From the NCBI GenBank assembly GCA_023443625.1, contig JAEZTQ010000067.1, forward strand, positions 1 through 61,922: a stretch of 61,922 bases of DNA, in the 5' to 3' direction. Origin of the DNA: Bacillota bacterium. GTDB lineage: Bacteria > Bacillota_A > Clostridia > Lachnospirales > Lachnospiraceae. The position numbers and the translations under genes are program-made. This document shows positions 8,317 through 17,175 of this stretch, piece by piece (the first letter of the stretch is position 1; every line of letters begins with the position of its first letter). The notes below the pieces were generated by a model that saw nothing but the letters and a program-made list of their open reading frames with translations, made no database searches and was not told the DNA's origin.

Positions 8317-8344
8317 TTGTAATATAGTCATAAATTGATATAAT
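8317..8344 (+). promoter_or_regulatory. Possible internal promoter before the carrier-protein gene
   Basis: TTGTAA (8317-8322), a 16-nt spacer and TATAAT (8339-8344) lie in the 149-bp gap after the adenylation gene, the longest gap in this operon. It could give extra transcription of the carrier, MBOAT and SGNH genes. Confidence 0.45.
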
Positions 8345-8433
8345 AACAAGATAGTTACTCATTTGAAACTAGAAAGATAATTATGCACATAATTGAGGGA
8401 GTTAAGCTCCCATATAAGACAAGGAGAATTGAT

Positions 8434-8664
8434 ATGGATGCTATTTTAGAAATTTTAAGCGGATTACACCCGGAGGTTGATTTTGATACTTGTGATACTT
8501 TAATTGATGATAAGATTATAGATTCCTTTGATATTGTATCAATTATATCAGATATTAGTGATGAATTTGACATTACTATTCCAGTGGATGAGATTATACC
8601 TAAGAATTTTAATTCAGCAAAAGCTCTATATGCCATGGTAGAACGCTTAATGGAAGAAGAATAA
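8434..8664 (+). CDS. Acyl/aminoacyl carrier protein
   Basis: A 76-residue acidic carrier protein. Ser31 in 'IIDSFDIVSII' is the phosphopantetheine attachment site; helix 2 and the 'FDITIP' motif follow as in DltC and ACP. The ATG at 8434 has AAGGAG (8421-8426) at good spacing. An in-frame ATG at 8383 adds 17 residues without a Shine-Dalgarno and is rejected. It should carry the thioester-bound amino acid from the adenylation enzyme to the membrane acyltransferase encoded 12 nt downstream, as DltC does for D-alanine. Confidence 0.88.
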   Translation: MDAILEILSGLHPEVDFDTCDTLIDDKIIDSFDIVSIISDISDEFDITIPVDEIIPKNFNSAKALYAMVERLMEEE

Positions 8665-8676
8665 ACAGGGGGAGCT

Positions 8677-10269
8677 ATGCTTTTTACATCATTTCGTTTT
8701 ATCATCTTTTTAATCGTACTGTTTATACTGTTTTATAGTATACCAAAGCGATTTCAATGGATGCTTTTACTCATTGCTAGTTATGTATTTTACTGTTTTG
8801 CGGGTGTTAAATATTTAATCTACATAATAGCGACGACAGTAACATCATATTTGATAAGCCGCAGATTAGATCATATACAAAGCATTACGTCAGCCTATCT
8901 GAAGGAAAAAAAGGCAGAGCTATCGAGAGAAGAACGTAAGTCATACAAGGCTTCCATGAAAGCCCGTCAGAAGCTATGGTTGGTAATGGGATTAGTATTT
9001 AATTTTGGTATATTGGCTATATTAAAATATGGGAATTTTACGATTTCCAACATAAATGGGGTATTAAACCTCTTTAATTCTACGAAAGAATTACCCTTAA
9101 TAGGATTTGTACTACCTCTGGGAATATCCTTTTATACCTTCCAGACTATGGGATATCTTATTGATGTTTATCGTGATAAATATCCTTGTGAGAAGAATAT
9201 CTTTAAACTTGCTTTATTTATATCCTTCTTCCCTCAGTTGATACAAGGGCCCATTAGCCGTTTTGATGATTTAAAGGAAACCTTATTTTCAGAACACTCC
9301 TTTGACAGGAAAAGGGTGTCCTTTGGATTACAGAGAATATTATGGGGTTTATTCAAGAAAGTTGTTATTGCGGACAGGCTGATAGCTGGTGTAAATACCA
9401 TAATCCATAACCCGGATGAGTTTCAGGGAGTTTATGTACTTGTGGGCATGTTCTTCTATGGGATCACTCTTTATGCAGACTTTACTGGAGGAATCGATGT
9501 TGCAATTGGTGTAGCTGAAGTGATGGGCATCAGGATCAAAGAGAATTTTGAACGTCCATTCTTCTCAAAATCCATTGCAGAGTATTGGAGAAGATGGCAT
9601 ATAACTCTTGGTACATGGTTTAAGGAATATATGTTTTATCCTATATCCGTTAGTAAAACAATGCTTAATCTAACCAAAACCTCGAAAAAGAAGGTAGGAG
9701 ATTGGTTAGGAAAGAGGATTTCCATATATATAGCTTCCATCATAGTATGGTTTACGACGGGTATATGGCATGGAGCAGCCTGGAATTTTATTGTATGGGG
9801 ATTATTAAACTGTTTCGTAATTCTTGTTTCTCAAGAACTGATGCCTTTGTATGAGAGATTTCATCAAAGATTTCATGTACAGCATACATTTTGGTACCGA
9901 TTATTTCAGGTTGGAAGAACTTTCTGGCTTATGAGCTTTCTAAGAACCTTTGACTGCTACCGGAATGTAGGAACTACAGTCAAAATGTATGGTACTATCT
10001 TAACGAAGTTCAATTATAATGAGATATTCCAGGGTGGATTGATGAACTTAGGTTTAACTCTGGCAGATTATTTTGTTTTGATTCTTGGAGTACTTGTACT
10101 ACTTACGGTTAGTCTTATTGGTAGGTCTGGAAGTGTTAGAGAGAAGCTTTCTACCAAACCCATGTTATTAAGATATGTAGCTTATTTTGCGATTTTCCTT
10201 GCAATTTTAATACTGGGCGCTTATGGAGTAGGATACGATTCTAATCAGTTTATTTACAGCCAATTTTAG
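8677..10269 (+). CDS. MBOAT-family O-acyltransferase (DltB/AlgI-like)
   Basis: A 530-residue polytopic membrane protein of the MBOAT family with many hydrophobic helices. It contains 'EYWRRWHITLGTWFKEYMFYP' (His308) and 'FTTGIWHGAAWNFIVWG' (His365, the invariant catalytic histidine). In Dlt and alginate-acetylation systems this protein accepts an acyl group from the cytoplasmic carrier and passes it across the membrane. Its position directly after the carrier-protein gene, with GGGGGAG ahead of the ATG, supports transfer of the activated amino acid to an extracellular polymer. The polymer is unknown. A DltX-like small peptide was not recognised nearby. Confidence 0.9.
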   Translation: MLFTSFRFIIFLIVLFILFYSIPKRFQWMLLLIASYVFYCFAGVKYLIYIIATTVTSYLISRRLDHIQSITSAYLKEKKAELSREERKSYKASMKARQKLWLVMGLVFNFGILAILKYGNFTISNINGVLNLFNSTKELPLIGFVLPLGISFYTFQTMGYLIDVYRDKYPCEKNIFKLALFISFFPQLIQGPISRFDDLKETLFSEHSFDRKRVSFGLQRILWGLFKKVVIADRLIAGVNTIIHNPDEFQGVYVLVGMFFYGITLYADFTGGIDVAIGVAEVMGIRIKENFERPFFSKSIAEYWRRWHITLGTWFKEYMFYPISVSKTMLNLTKTSKKKVGDWLGKRISIYIASIIVWFTTGIWHGAAWNFIVWGLLNCFVILVSQELMPLYERFHQRFHVQHTFWYRLFQVGRTFWLMSFLRTFDCYRNVGTTVKMYGTILTKFNYNEIFQGGLMNLGLTLADYFVLILGVLVLLTVSLIGRSGSVREKLSTKPMLLRYVAYFAIFLAILILGAYGVGYDSNQFIYSQF

Positions 10270-10332
10270 AGTTTTATCAGAATATGATAGGACCTTGTAC
10301 CAATATTTCTAACAGGATATGATAGGAGTTTT

Positions 10333-11448
10333 ATGAAATTATTAAAGGATAGGAAAAAGCACAATAAAATTCTATATAAAAGATTACTGATCTCTATAAT
10401 TTTTATTAGCTTTGCATTACTGGTAATTCTGTTGCTACAAGAACTTCTGATGCCCAAATATATGAATGAAATTCATGAGGGTAATTTAGTAGCAGAATAT
10501 TATGAGCAAGAGAAAAACCACGACATTATATTTATTGGAGACTGTGAGGTCTTCTCCAATGTGTCCCCTGTTAAGCTATGGGAGGATTATGGGATATCAA
10601 GCTATATCAGAGGTAGTGCCCAGCAGTTAATCTGGCATTCTTACTATCTTCTTGAGGATACGCTCCGATATGAAAAACCGAAGGTTGTTGTCTATAATGT
10701 TTTAGCTATGAAGTACAATGAGCCCCAGAAGGAAGCTTATAATCGACTAACCATTGATGGTATGAAGTTTTCCAAAACAAAAATAGATGCAGTGAATGCA
10801 TCTATGATGGAGGATGAATCCTTTATTTCGTATTTCATCCCAATCCTTCGCTATCATTCTAGATGGCAGGAGTTAACTGGAGAAGATTTCAAGTACTGGT
10901 TTAATAGAGATACAATATCTCACAATGGTTATCTCATGCGTGCCGATATCAAACCTGTAACGTCCTTTCCTCAGGCTAAGAAAATGGCTGATTATCAATT
11001 TGGTGAGAACAGCTATGATTATCTTGACCGCATAACAAAGCTTTGTAAAGATAAGGGAATAAAACTTATTCTGATCAAATCACCAAGCGTATATCCTTAC
11101 TGGTATCCAGAGTGGGATGAGCAGATGGTTCAATATGCAGAAGAAAATGATATCACATATATTAATTTTCTTGATATGGCAGAAGAGATGGATATTGATT
11201 ATAGTATGGACACTTATGACGGCGGTCTCCATCTGAATTTATCTGGAGCTGAGAAATTTACCAAACATTTTGGTAAGATACTCAGCGAGGACTTTGACTT
11301 AGAAGATCATCGCAAGGATCCGGCTTATCAGAAGATTTGGGATGAGAAAGTTGATTTTTATTATGAAATGAGAGATGACCAGCTACAAGAGATGAAGGAA
11401 TACGGATATCTAAAAAGCTATGGAGCACCGGCTCCCTTGGCAGAATAG
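10333..11448 (+). CDS. Membrane-anchored SGNH/DltD-like protein with Cys in place of Ser
   Basis: This 371-residue protein has one N-terminal membrane helix (about residues 17-40) and an extracytoplasmic SGNH-hydrolase-like domain. Block I reads 'IFIGDCEVFSN', so the usual nucleophile Ser of GDS is Cys71. The C-terminal block 'DGGLHLNLSG' supplies Asp296 and His300. In Dlt-type systems the SGNH partner (DltD, or AlgJ/AlgX in alginate acetylation) works with the MBOAT protein outside the membrane to hand the acyl group to the polymer. I recall similar GDC proteins in Lachnospiraceae, so this may be a family trait rather than a mutation. The 63-nt gap upstream holds a 15-bp direct repeat ending ATATGATAGGA, whose second copy supplies the ribosome binding site. 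Confidence 0.72.
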   Translation: MKLLKDRKKHNKILYKRLLISIIFISFALLVILLLQELLMPKYMNEIHEGNLVAEYYEQEKNHDIIFIGDCEVFSNVSPVKLWEDYGISSYIRGSAQQLIWHSYYLLEDTLRYEKPKVVVYNVLAMKYNEPQKEAYNRLTIDGMKFSKTKIDAVNASMMEDESFISYFIPILRYHSRWQELTGEDFKYWFNRDTISHNGYLMRADIKPVTSFPQAKKMADYQFGENSYDYLDRITKLCKDKGIKLILIKSPSVYPYWYPEWDEQMVQYAEENDITYINFLDMAEEMDIDYSMDTYDGGLHLNLSGAEKFTKHFGKILSEDFDLEDHRKDPAYQKIWDEKVDFYYEMRDDQLQEMKEYGYLKSYGAPAPLAE

Positions 11449-11463
11449 AAAAGGAGAATGTAT

Positions 11464-12009
11464 ATGAAAAAAGGATTGTTGATACTATTAGCTTTATTGT
11501 TATTAGCAGGTTGTAGTAAGAAAGAGACAACACCTGAGTCTAATGACAAGAAGGGATCAGTGGAAGCTTCTGTTGATGATAAAGAAGCTGGTGAAGCAAA
11601 AGAAGGTTTTGTATTTGTATATGAAGATGTCAAAGTGCCTCTTAATGTTGACGCAGCACCAGTTTTAGAAGCCTTAGGAAAAGAAGACACATATTTTGAA
11701 GCAGCCAGCTGTGCATTTCAGGGCTTGGATAAAACCTATACCTACAGTGGATTTGAAATAACTACCTACCCACAGGGGGATAAGGATTTTATATCTACCA
11801 TATATTTAATTGACGATTCTGTAAGTACTGATAAAGGTATTTTTATTGGGTCAAGCTTAGCTGATGTAACAGCAGCTTATGGTGATGCTTATGAGAATAA
11901 ATCCGGTGGTTATACTTATACCCTGGGAGATTCCACTTTGGCATTTGTAGTGGAAGGTGATTCTGTAACCTCAATTACCTATTCAGCAATTGTGGAAGGT
12001 TTAAACTAG
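11464..12009 (+). CDS. Predicted lipoprotein of the Dlt-like operon
   Basis: A 181-residue exported lipoprotein. A short basic N-terminus and hydrophobic core lead to the lipobox 'LLLAGCSKK', with the lipidated Cys about residue 17. A Glu/Ser/Lys-rich linker and a compact beta-rich domain of unknown family follow. ATG 11464 is preferred over ATG 11458 because AAGGAG (11451-11456) is 7 nt before it and only 1 nt before the other. It is the last gene before an intrinsic terminator, 15 nt after the SGNH-like gene, and so probably acts at the cell surface with the pathway above. No catalytic motif is visible. Confidence 0.78.
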   Translation: MKKGLLILLALLLLAGCSKKETTPESNDKKGSVEASVDDKEAGEAKEGFVFVYEDVKVPLNVDAAPVLEALGKEDTYFEAASCAFQGLDKTYTYSGFEITTYPQGDKDFISTIYLIDDSVSTDKGIFIGSSLADVTAAYGDAYENKSGGYTYTLGDSTLAFVVEGDSVTSITYSAIVEGLN

Positions 12010-12021
12010 AAGATAATTAGA

Positions 12022-12066
12022 AAGCCGAAAGTAAGTTAGTACTCTAATATTACTTTCGGCTTTTTT
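12022..12066 (+). terminator. Intrinsic terminator of the Dlt-like operon
   Basis: A 13-bp stem (AAGCCGAAAGTAA with TTACTTTCGGCTT) is followed by a T run at 12061-12066. It closes the operon that starts at 4310. Confidence 0.93.
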
Positions 12067-12244
12067 AATCTAAATTTGTTGCCCAAGAGCATTTTTAAGG
12101 ATATGCAATCATAAAAAATTGGATATCTTTTTTTGGTCTTTTATCCTCCTTATTTGCAGCTAAGCTCCTATAGTAGCTTTACATATTCATGATCTTTTTG
12201 GAAAGAATATAAAAATGTATATAAGAACTTAGGAGGCAAATATT

Positions 12245-13372
12245 ATGAAGGCTATGGTATATAACGGAATAAAAGATATAAATTATACGGAGGTAGCAGA
12301 TCCTAAGCTTATGAAAAGGGATGATATTATTATAAAGGTATCCTCTACTGCTATCTGTGGTTCTGATTTACACCTGTTTCATGGAATGGTTCCGAATATG
12401 CCAAAGGGCCTTATTATGGGACATGAGACTATGGGGACTGTAATTGATGTGGGCCCTGAAGTATATAAAGTTAAAAAAGGTGACAGAGTTATCGTTCCCT
12501 TTCCCATTGCCTGCGGCCATTGCTGGTACTGCGAACATGATCTATACAGCCAATGTGATAATTCCAACCCTCATGGAGAAGTGGGTGCTCTCTTTGGATA
12601 TGGTGATACTTATGGAGGTTATAATGGCGGGCAGGCACAATACCTTCGGGTACCCTATGGGAATATAGGACCTAAGGTTATTCCCGAAGAACTAGAAGAT
12701 GAACAGGTACTTTTTCTAACGGATGTTCTGCCAACCTCCTACTGGGGAGTAGATATAGGCGGAGTAAAAAGGAATGATACAGTAGTTATCCTAGGCTGCG
12801 GACCAATCGGGCTAACAGCTATAAAATGGACTATTCTAGCAGGAGCTAAACGGATAATTGCCGTTGATTATATAAAATATCGTCTTGAACATGCTAAAAA
12901 ATATGGTGTGGAAATTGTTAATCTGGATCATCATGATGATACAGGTGAATATATTCATGAAATAACAGGGGGCGGAGCTGATGTGGTATTGGATTGTGTC
13001 GGAGTTGATGGCAAGATGACAAAGTTAGAGAAGTTAGAGACGCTTTTAAAGCTTCAGGGAGGATCTAAATCAGCAATAGAAATAGCTACACAGGCAGTCA
13101 GAAAAGGAGGAACTGTAGTTTTCATTGGTGTCTATGGAACTAGGTATAATATGTTCCCTCTGGGTGATTTCTTTGGTAAGAATATAACACTTAAAATGGG
13201 GCAATGTCCGGTGCAGACTTATGTAGATCCTATCCTGCAGATGATTAAAGATAATAAGTTTGATGCTACTGATATAATTACTCATCGGCTACCCCTTAGT
13301 AAGGGAGCCCATGCATATGAAATATTTGACAAGAAGGAAGAGGATTGTATCAAGGTGATTCTTAAGCCTTAA
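12245..13372 (+). CDS. Zinc-dependent alcohol dehydrogenase (formaldehyde-dehydrogenase-like MDR)
   Basis: A 375-residue medium-chain dehydrogenase. The catalytic zinc site is seen as 'AICGSDLHLFHG' and 'GHETMG', the structural zinc site as 'CGHCWYCEHDLYSQC' (four cysteines), and the NAD-binding Rossmann motif as 'VVILGCGPIGL' near residue 183. The extended insert 'KMTKLEKLETLLKLQGG' and overall layout are close to glutathione-independent formaldehyde dehydrogenase-like proteins that oxidise small alcohols or aldehydes. The ATG at 12245 follows AGGAGG. It is monocistronic, between the Dlt-like terminator and the thiamine leader. The physiological substrate is not clear from sequence. Confidence 0.88.
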   Translation: MKAMVYNGIKDINYTEVADPKLMKRDDIIIKVSSTAICGSDLHLFHGMVPNMPKGLIMGHETMGTVIDVGPEVYKVKKGDRVIVPFPIACGHCWYCEHDLYSQCDNSNPHGEVGALFGYGDTYGGYNGGQAQYLRVPYGNIGPKVIPEELEDEQVLFLTDVLPTSYWGVDIGGVKRNDTVVILGCGPIGLTAIKWTILAGAKRIIAVDYIKYRLEHAKKYGVEIVNLDHHDDTGEYIHEITGGGADVVLDCVGVDGKMTKLEKLETLLKLQGGSKSAIEIATQAVRKGGTVVFIGVYGTRYNMFPLGDFFGKNITLKMGQCPVQTYVDPILQMIKDNKFDATDIITHRLPLSKGAHAYEIFDKKEEDCIKVILKP

Positions 13373-13429
13373 AATAGTGCAAATAATCATCTCCAAATTC
13401 TGGCTTCCATATAATTGAAGAATAATTGA

Positions 13430-13458
13430 TTGACTTTATTAAGACTTCATAATATAAT
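13430..13458 (+). promoter_or_regulatory. Promoter of the TPP riboswitch / thiamine operon
   Basis: TTGACT (13430-13435), a 17-nt spacer and TATAAT (13453-13458) place the transcript start near 13465, just before the riboswitch. Confidence 0.8.
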
Positions 13459-13472
13459 GGAAAAAATAAAAT

Positions 13473-13553
13473 ATAGCGGGAGCTTGTGTGCAGGCTGAGA
13501 GGAAATTATAGTTTCGACCGTACCTGATTTGGGTAATGCCAACGTAGGGAATA
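13473..13553 (+). ncRNA. TPP riboswitch (THI element)
   Basis: The conserved THI-box blocks are present in order: GCGGGAGC, GGCTGAGAGG, GACCG, then ACCTGATTTGGGTAATGCC and AACGTAGGGAA. These form the pyrimidine- and pyrophosphate-sensing helices that bind thiamine pyrophosphate. It precedes the thiC-thiM-thiE-thiD operon and should lower its transcription when TPP is plentiful, through the terminator at 13577-13606. Confidence 0.96.
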
Positions 13554-13576
13554 ACATGGATGATAATGAATTTATG

Positions 13577-13606
13577 GGATGTACCTCGTAGGGTACATCC
13601 TTTTTT
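13577..13606 (+). terminator. Riboswitch expression-platform terminator
   Basis: GGATGTACC (13577-13585) pairs with GGTACATCC (13592-13600) and is followed by TTTTTT. It lies 24 nt after the TPP aptamer, the usual place for a riboswitch-controlled intrinsic terminator. Confidence 0.88.
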
Positions 13607-13914
13607 ATTCAATAGGATTAGGGAGTCAAAAGGTCTTCTTGAAAATATCCTACGTCAATTTGCACAATCTCTTTATGATTGCGTGATGAAAACTCGTTTG
13701 TTCGCAACATACTCTCGTTTGAATGAAGCACGTAGTGGTTCATAAGGTCCTAAAACACAGGACCTAAGCACCAACAGCTTCATAACAGTTGCTTACTAAA
13801 CTATGTTTTAAACATCCCGCTGGGCAAGCATGTATATGTGCAAATTGACGAAGCTATGTTTGAGGAAGACCTTTTGACTCCCTAAACTCAATAGGAAATT
13901 ACGTCCTATTGAAT
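13601..13914. other. Inverted repeat interrupted by the MITE
   Basis: TTTTTATTCAATAGGA, just left of the element, is the exact reverse complement of TCCTATTGAATAAAAA at 13904-13919. Removing the element and one copy of TCAATAGGA restores a continuous hairpin with a 7-nt loop (AATTACG). The rest of the thiC leader, 13920-14102, has no recognisable element beyond the weak ribosome site AAAGGTAAGG before thiC. Confidence 0.6.
13618..13887. mobile_element. ~270-bp MITE-like insertion between TPP riboswitch and thiC
   Basis: A 21-bp perfect terminal inverted repeat (13618-13638 and 13865-13885; it begins TTAGGGAGTCAAAAGG) bounds the element. Weaker subterminal similarity continues inwards to CGTCAATTTGCACA on both sides. 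A 9-bp sequence, TCAATAGGA, occurs directly at both flanks (13609-13617 and 13888-13896) and looks like a target-site duplication. The interior has a hairpin (AGGTCCT/AGGACCT, 13745-13765) and no transposase-sized ORF. Family not assigned. Confidence 0.75.
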
Positions 13915-14102
13915 AAAAACGCTCCACGAGGATCTGCACTTAATGTCGTTAATTTAAGATAATTGTTAATATTATAAAAATAGAAATCCCATTATTGATT
14001 ATCCCTTGTCTGAGTGAAAGTATATGGTACCCTAAATTCACTTTTAGAATATAGTCATGTGATGATAATGAAGTAAATAGATTATGAAAGGTAAGGTAAA
14101 GT

Positions 14103-15404
14103 ATGAATTATAAGACTCAAATGGAAGCAGCAAGAAAAGGTATTATAACCAAAGAAATGGAGATTGTAGCCTCAAAGGAAGGCATTGATGCGAAGCTTTT
14201 AAGGGAACGTATCGCCGCAGGGCATATCGTAATTCCTGCCAACAGATTACATACCTCCTTAAATCCAGAGGGGATTGGGGAAGGCTTAAAGACAAAGATT
14301 AATGTTAATCTTGGAGTATCCGGGGATTGTGCTGATTATGACAAGGAATTTGAAAAGGTTAAGCTGTCCATTGCATTGGGGGCGGAAGCTATTATGGATT
14401 TAAGTAATTATGGCAAGACCAATACCTTCCGAAAGCAGTTAATTGATTATTCACCGGCAATGATTGGTACGGTGCCTATGTATGATGCAATAGGATATCT
14501 GGAGAAGGATCTGATGGATATAACTGCCAGGGATTTTCTGAAAGTTGTCGAGGCACATGCCAGGCAGGGAGTTGATTTCATGACGATTCATGCAGGAATC
14601 AACAGAAGGGCAGTAGATATTTTCAAAAAAACAAAAAGATTAACTAATATCGTATCCCGTGGGGGATCTTTACTGTTTGCCTGGATGGAAATGACGGGAA
14701 AGGAAAATCCTTTTTATGAATACTACGATGAAGTACTGGATATTTTGCAGGAATATGATGTGACCATAAGCCTAGGGGATGCACTACGTCCAGGAAGTAT
14801 CCATGACAGCACCGATGCGGGTCAGATTTCTGAACTTATTGAGCTTGGCCAACTGACGAAAAGAGCCTGGGAAAAGAATGTACAGGTTCTTGTGGAAGGC
14901 CCAGGACATATGGCAATTAATGAAATCGCTGCCAATATGACACTGCAGAAGAGACTATGCTATGGTGCCCCCTTTTATGTACTGGGACCTCTGGTTACGG
15001 ATATTGCTCCCGGATATGATCATATTACCTCAGCAATCGGCGGAGCAATTGCTGCTGCAAACGGAGCAGATTTCTTGTGCTATGTAACACCTGCCGAACA
15101 CTTGAGGCTGCCGGATTTATCCGATGTGAAGGAGGGCATTATAGCTTCCAAAATTGCAGCCCATGCGGCTGATATAGCAAAAGGGGTTCCGGGAGCAAGA
15201 GATATTGATAATAAAATGAGTGATGCCAGAAGAAGAATTGATTGGGAGGAAATGTTCTCTTATGCCATAGATCCGAAGAAGGCAAGAGAATATTTTGAAA
15301 GTGCTCCTCCTTCAGATAAACACAGCTGCTCCATGTGCGGCAAGATGTGTGCCATGAGAACAACTAATAAGATATTAAATGGTGAGAAGGTAGAAATCCT
15401 GTAG
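14103..15404 (+). CDS. thiC: Phosphomethylpyrimidine synthase ThiC
   Basis: The 433-residue radical-SAM enzyme that converts aminoimidazole ribotide to hydroxymethylpyrimidine phosphate in thiamine synthesis. The C-terminal cluster motif '[11 protein letters not shown]' binds the 4Fe-4S cluster. The core '[21 protein letters not shown]'-like start, '[19 protein letters not shown]' and 'VEGPGHM' are all typical. Length fits the short clostridial form that lacks the plant/proteobacterial N-terminal extension. It is the first gene of the TPP-riboswitch operon, with 62 nt to thiM. Confidence 0.96.
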   Translation: MNYKTQMEAARKGIITKEMEIVASKEGIDAKLLRERIAAGHIVIPANRLHTSLNPEGIGEGLKTKINVNLGVSGDCADYDKEFEKVKLSIALGAEAIMDLSNYGKTNTFRKQLIDYSPAMIGTVPMYDAIGYLEKDLMDITARDFLKVVEAHARQGVDFMTIHAGINRRAVDIFKKTKRLTNIVSRGGSLLFAWMEMTGKENPFYEYYDEVLDILQEYDVTISLGDALRPGSIHDSTDAGQISELIELGQLTKRAWEKNVQVLVEGPGHMAINEIAANMTLQKRLCYGAPFYVLGPLVTDIAPGYDHITSAIGGAIAAANGADFLCYVTPAEHLRLPDLSDVKEGIIASKIAAHAADIAKGVPGARDIDNKMSDARRRIDWEEMFSYAIDPKKAREYFESAPPSDKHSCSMCGKMCAMRTTNKILNGEKVEIL

Positions 15405-15466
15405 CTAAGCAGGATTTCTGAATAAAATAATTAGCTAGTAATATTTAATCGGAATGAGGTGTAATT

Positions 15467-16291
15467 ATGTTTGATAAAATCTTTCAAAATATTAGAGAAA
15501 AGGCTCCCTTTATACATAACATAACAAATTATGTGACAGTAAATGACTGCGCCAATATATTACTTGCCTGTGGCGCTTCCCCTATTATGGCAGATGACCT
15601 TCGTGAAGTTGAAGAAATAACTTCATTGTGCAATGCACTGGTTATTAATATCGGAACATTGAATGATAGAACAATTCCTTCCATGATTAAAGCAGGGAAA
15701 AAAGCCAATGAGTTAAATCATCCCGTAATATTAGATCCAGTCGGAGCGGGAGCCTCAAAGCTTCGTACCGATACCGCTATGCGTCTACTGGAAGAAATCA
15801 GATTTAGTGTAATAAAGGGAAATGCATCTGAAATAAAAACCCTCTATCATGGAGCTGGAGATACCAAAGGTGTGGATGCCAGCGAAATGGATCAGGTGAC
15901 AGAAAGTAATCTCGAACAGACTGTGGCAATGGTTAAAAATCTTTCTGAATACACGAAGGCTGTAATCGTAATGACCGGAAGGATTGATATAGCAGCAGAT
16001 ACAGATAAAGCCTACATTATTAGAAACGGTCATTCCATGATGAGTAAAATTACAGGTACCGGTTGTATGCTTACCTCTGTCATCGGTGCGCTGTGTGCCG
16101 CCAATCCTGAGAAGCTTTTGGATGCTGCAGCAGCAGGAGCCTGCGCCATGGGCATCTGCGGTGAGCAGGCTTTTGAAAAGATTTCTGAAAATAACGAAGG
16201 TACAGCTTCCTTTCGAGTAAACCTGATAGATTATATGAGTAAAATGGATTCAAGACTTCTGATGGAAAGAGCCAGGTTTGAAGCTATATGA
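15467..16291 (+). CDS. thiM: Hydroxyethylthiazole kinase ThiM
   Basis: This 274-residue ribokinase-like enzyme phosphorylates 4-methyl-5-hydroxyethylthiazole so it can be joined to the pyrimidine half of thiamine. Motifs: 'PFIHNITNYVTVNDCANILLACGASPIMADD' region near residues 15-45, 'VILDPVGAGAS', 'VIKGNASEI' and the anion-hole/catalytic 'ITGTGCMLTSVIGA'. The ATG follows GGAATGAGGTG. With no thiazole-synthesis genes (thiG, thiS, thiH) in the operon, it points to thiazole salvage, at least from this locus. Confidence 0.96.
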   Translation: MFDKIFQNIREKAPFIHNITNYVTVNDCANILLACGASPIMADDLREVEEITSLCNALVINIGTLNDRTIPSMIKAGKKANELNHPVILDPVGAGASKLRTDTAMRLLEEIRFSVIKGNASEIKTLYHGAGDTKGVDASEMDQVTESNLEQTVAMVKNLSEYTKAVIVMTGRIDIAADTDKAYIIRNGHSMMSKITGTGCMLTSVIGALCAANPEKLLDAAAAGACAMGICGEQAFEKISENNEGTASFRVNLIDYMSKMDSRLLMERARFEAI

Positions 16292-16441
16292 GAAAATAAA
16301 GGTTTTTGTTTTAAAATTTGAAATATCACAGATTAGTACTATTGATTTCTGATTTGTTTTTGCTGGGTAATCAATTCTACTAACCGAGGAGTTTGTAATA
16401 AACACATATTTAAACCAGATAACAGATAAGGGGTGTGAATA

Positions 16442-17086
16442 ATGAAGCTTAAGAAAGAAAATATATTATTATACGTTGTCACTGACCGTACCTGGTTGGG
16501 ACAGAATAAACTAAGGGACCAGGTCGAGGAAATAATAAAATCCGGAGCAACCTTACTTCAGGTGAGGGAAAAGGATTTATCCTTTGAAGAGTTTGTAGCT
16601 GAAGCAAAGCAAATAAAAAATATTACGGAGCGTTACGGTATTCCTCTGATCATTAACGATCGTATCGATGTGGCTATTGCTGTTGATGCCGATGGTGTTC
16701 ATCTGGGGCAGGAGGATGAAGATATCAAAAAAGCAAAAGAAATATTCGGAGCAGATAAAATCATCGGAATCTCCGCTCATAATGTGGAAGAAGCCTTAAA
16801 GGCTCAGAATAACGGTGCGGATTATATTGGAGTGGGTGCAGTATTTTCAACATCAACCAAGAAAGATGCCAATACCGTAGCCTATGAAACCCTACAGGAC
16901 ATTTGTAGAGCAGTTACTCTTCCGATTGTAGCCATTGGAGGAATTACAGAGGATAACATATTGAATTTATCCGGAAGCGGAGTGGATGGAGTAGCTGTGA
17001 TTTCAGCTATTTTTGCCAGTGAGAATGTTGGGAAAGCTACTGATAAGATGCTTGGATTGGCAAAAAAAATGATTTCGGGTAGATAG
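16442..17086 (+). CDS. thiE: Thiamine-phosphate synthase ThiE
   Basis: This 214-residue TIM-barrel enzyme condenses HMP-pyrophosphate with thiazole phosphate to give thiamine phosphate. Motifs: 'LLQVREKDLSFEEF', 'LIINDRIDVAIAVDADGVHLGQED' (substrate and Mg sites), 'GISAHNVEEA', 'YIGVGAVFSTSTKKDA' and 'IVAIGGIT'. It follows thiM after a 150-nt gap in which I see no feature, and precedes thiD. Confidence 0.96.
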   Translation: MKLKKENILLYVVTDRTWLGQNKLRDQVEEIIKSGATLLQVREKDLSFEEFVAEAKQIKNITERYGIPLIINDRIDVAIAVDADGVHLGQEDEDIKKAKEIFGADKIIGISAHNVEEALKAQNNGADYIGVGAVFSTSTKKDANTVAYETLQDICRAVTLPIVAIGGITEDNILNLSGSGVDGVAVISAIFASENVGKATDKMLGLAKKMISGR

Positions 17087-17175
17087 ATTAATTTTTAGAG
17101 GCTATATTGGGAATTTGGCTTAACTTCGGTGTTAAGTATTTATTTGATTTTTCAAACTGATTGGAGGAACACATA

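Noticed and set aside
13560..13745. 61-aa ORF across the riboswitch terminator and MITE
   Set aside because: It starts in the riboswitch expression platform and crosses the terminator and the element border, so it is a chance ORF.
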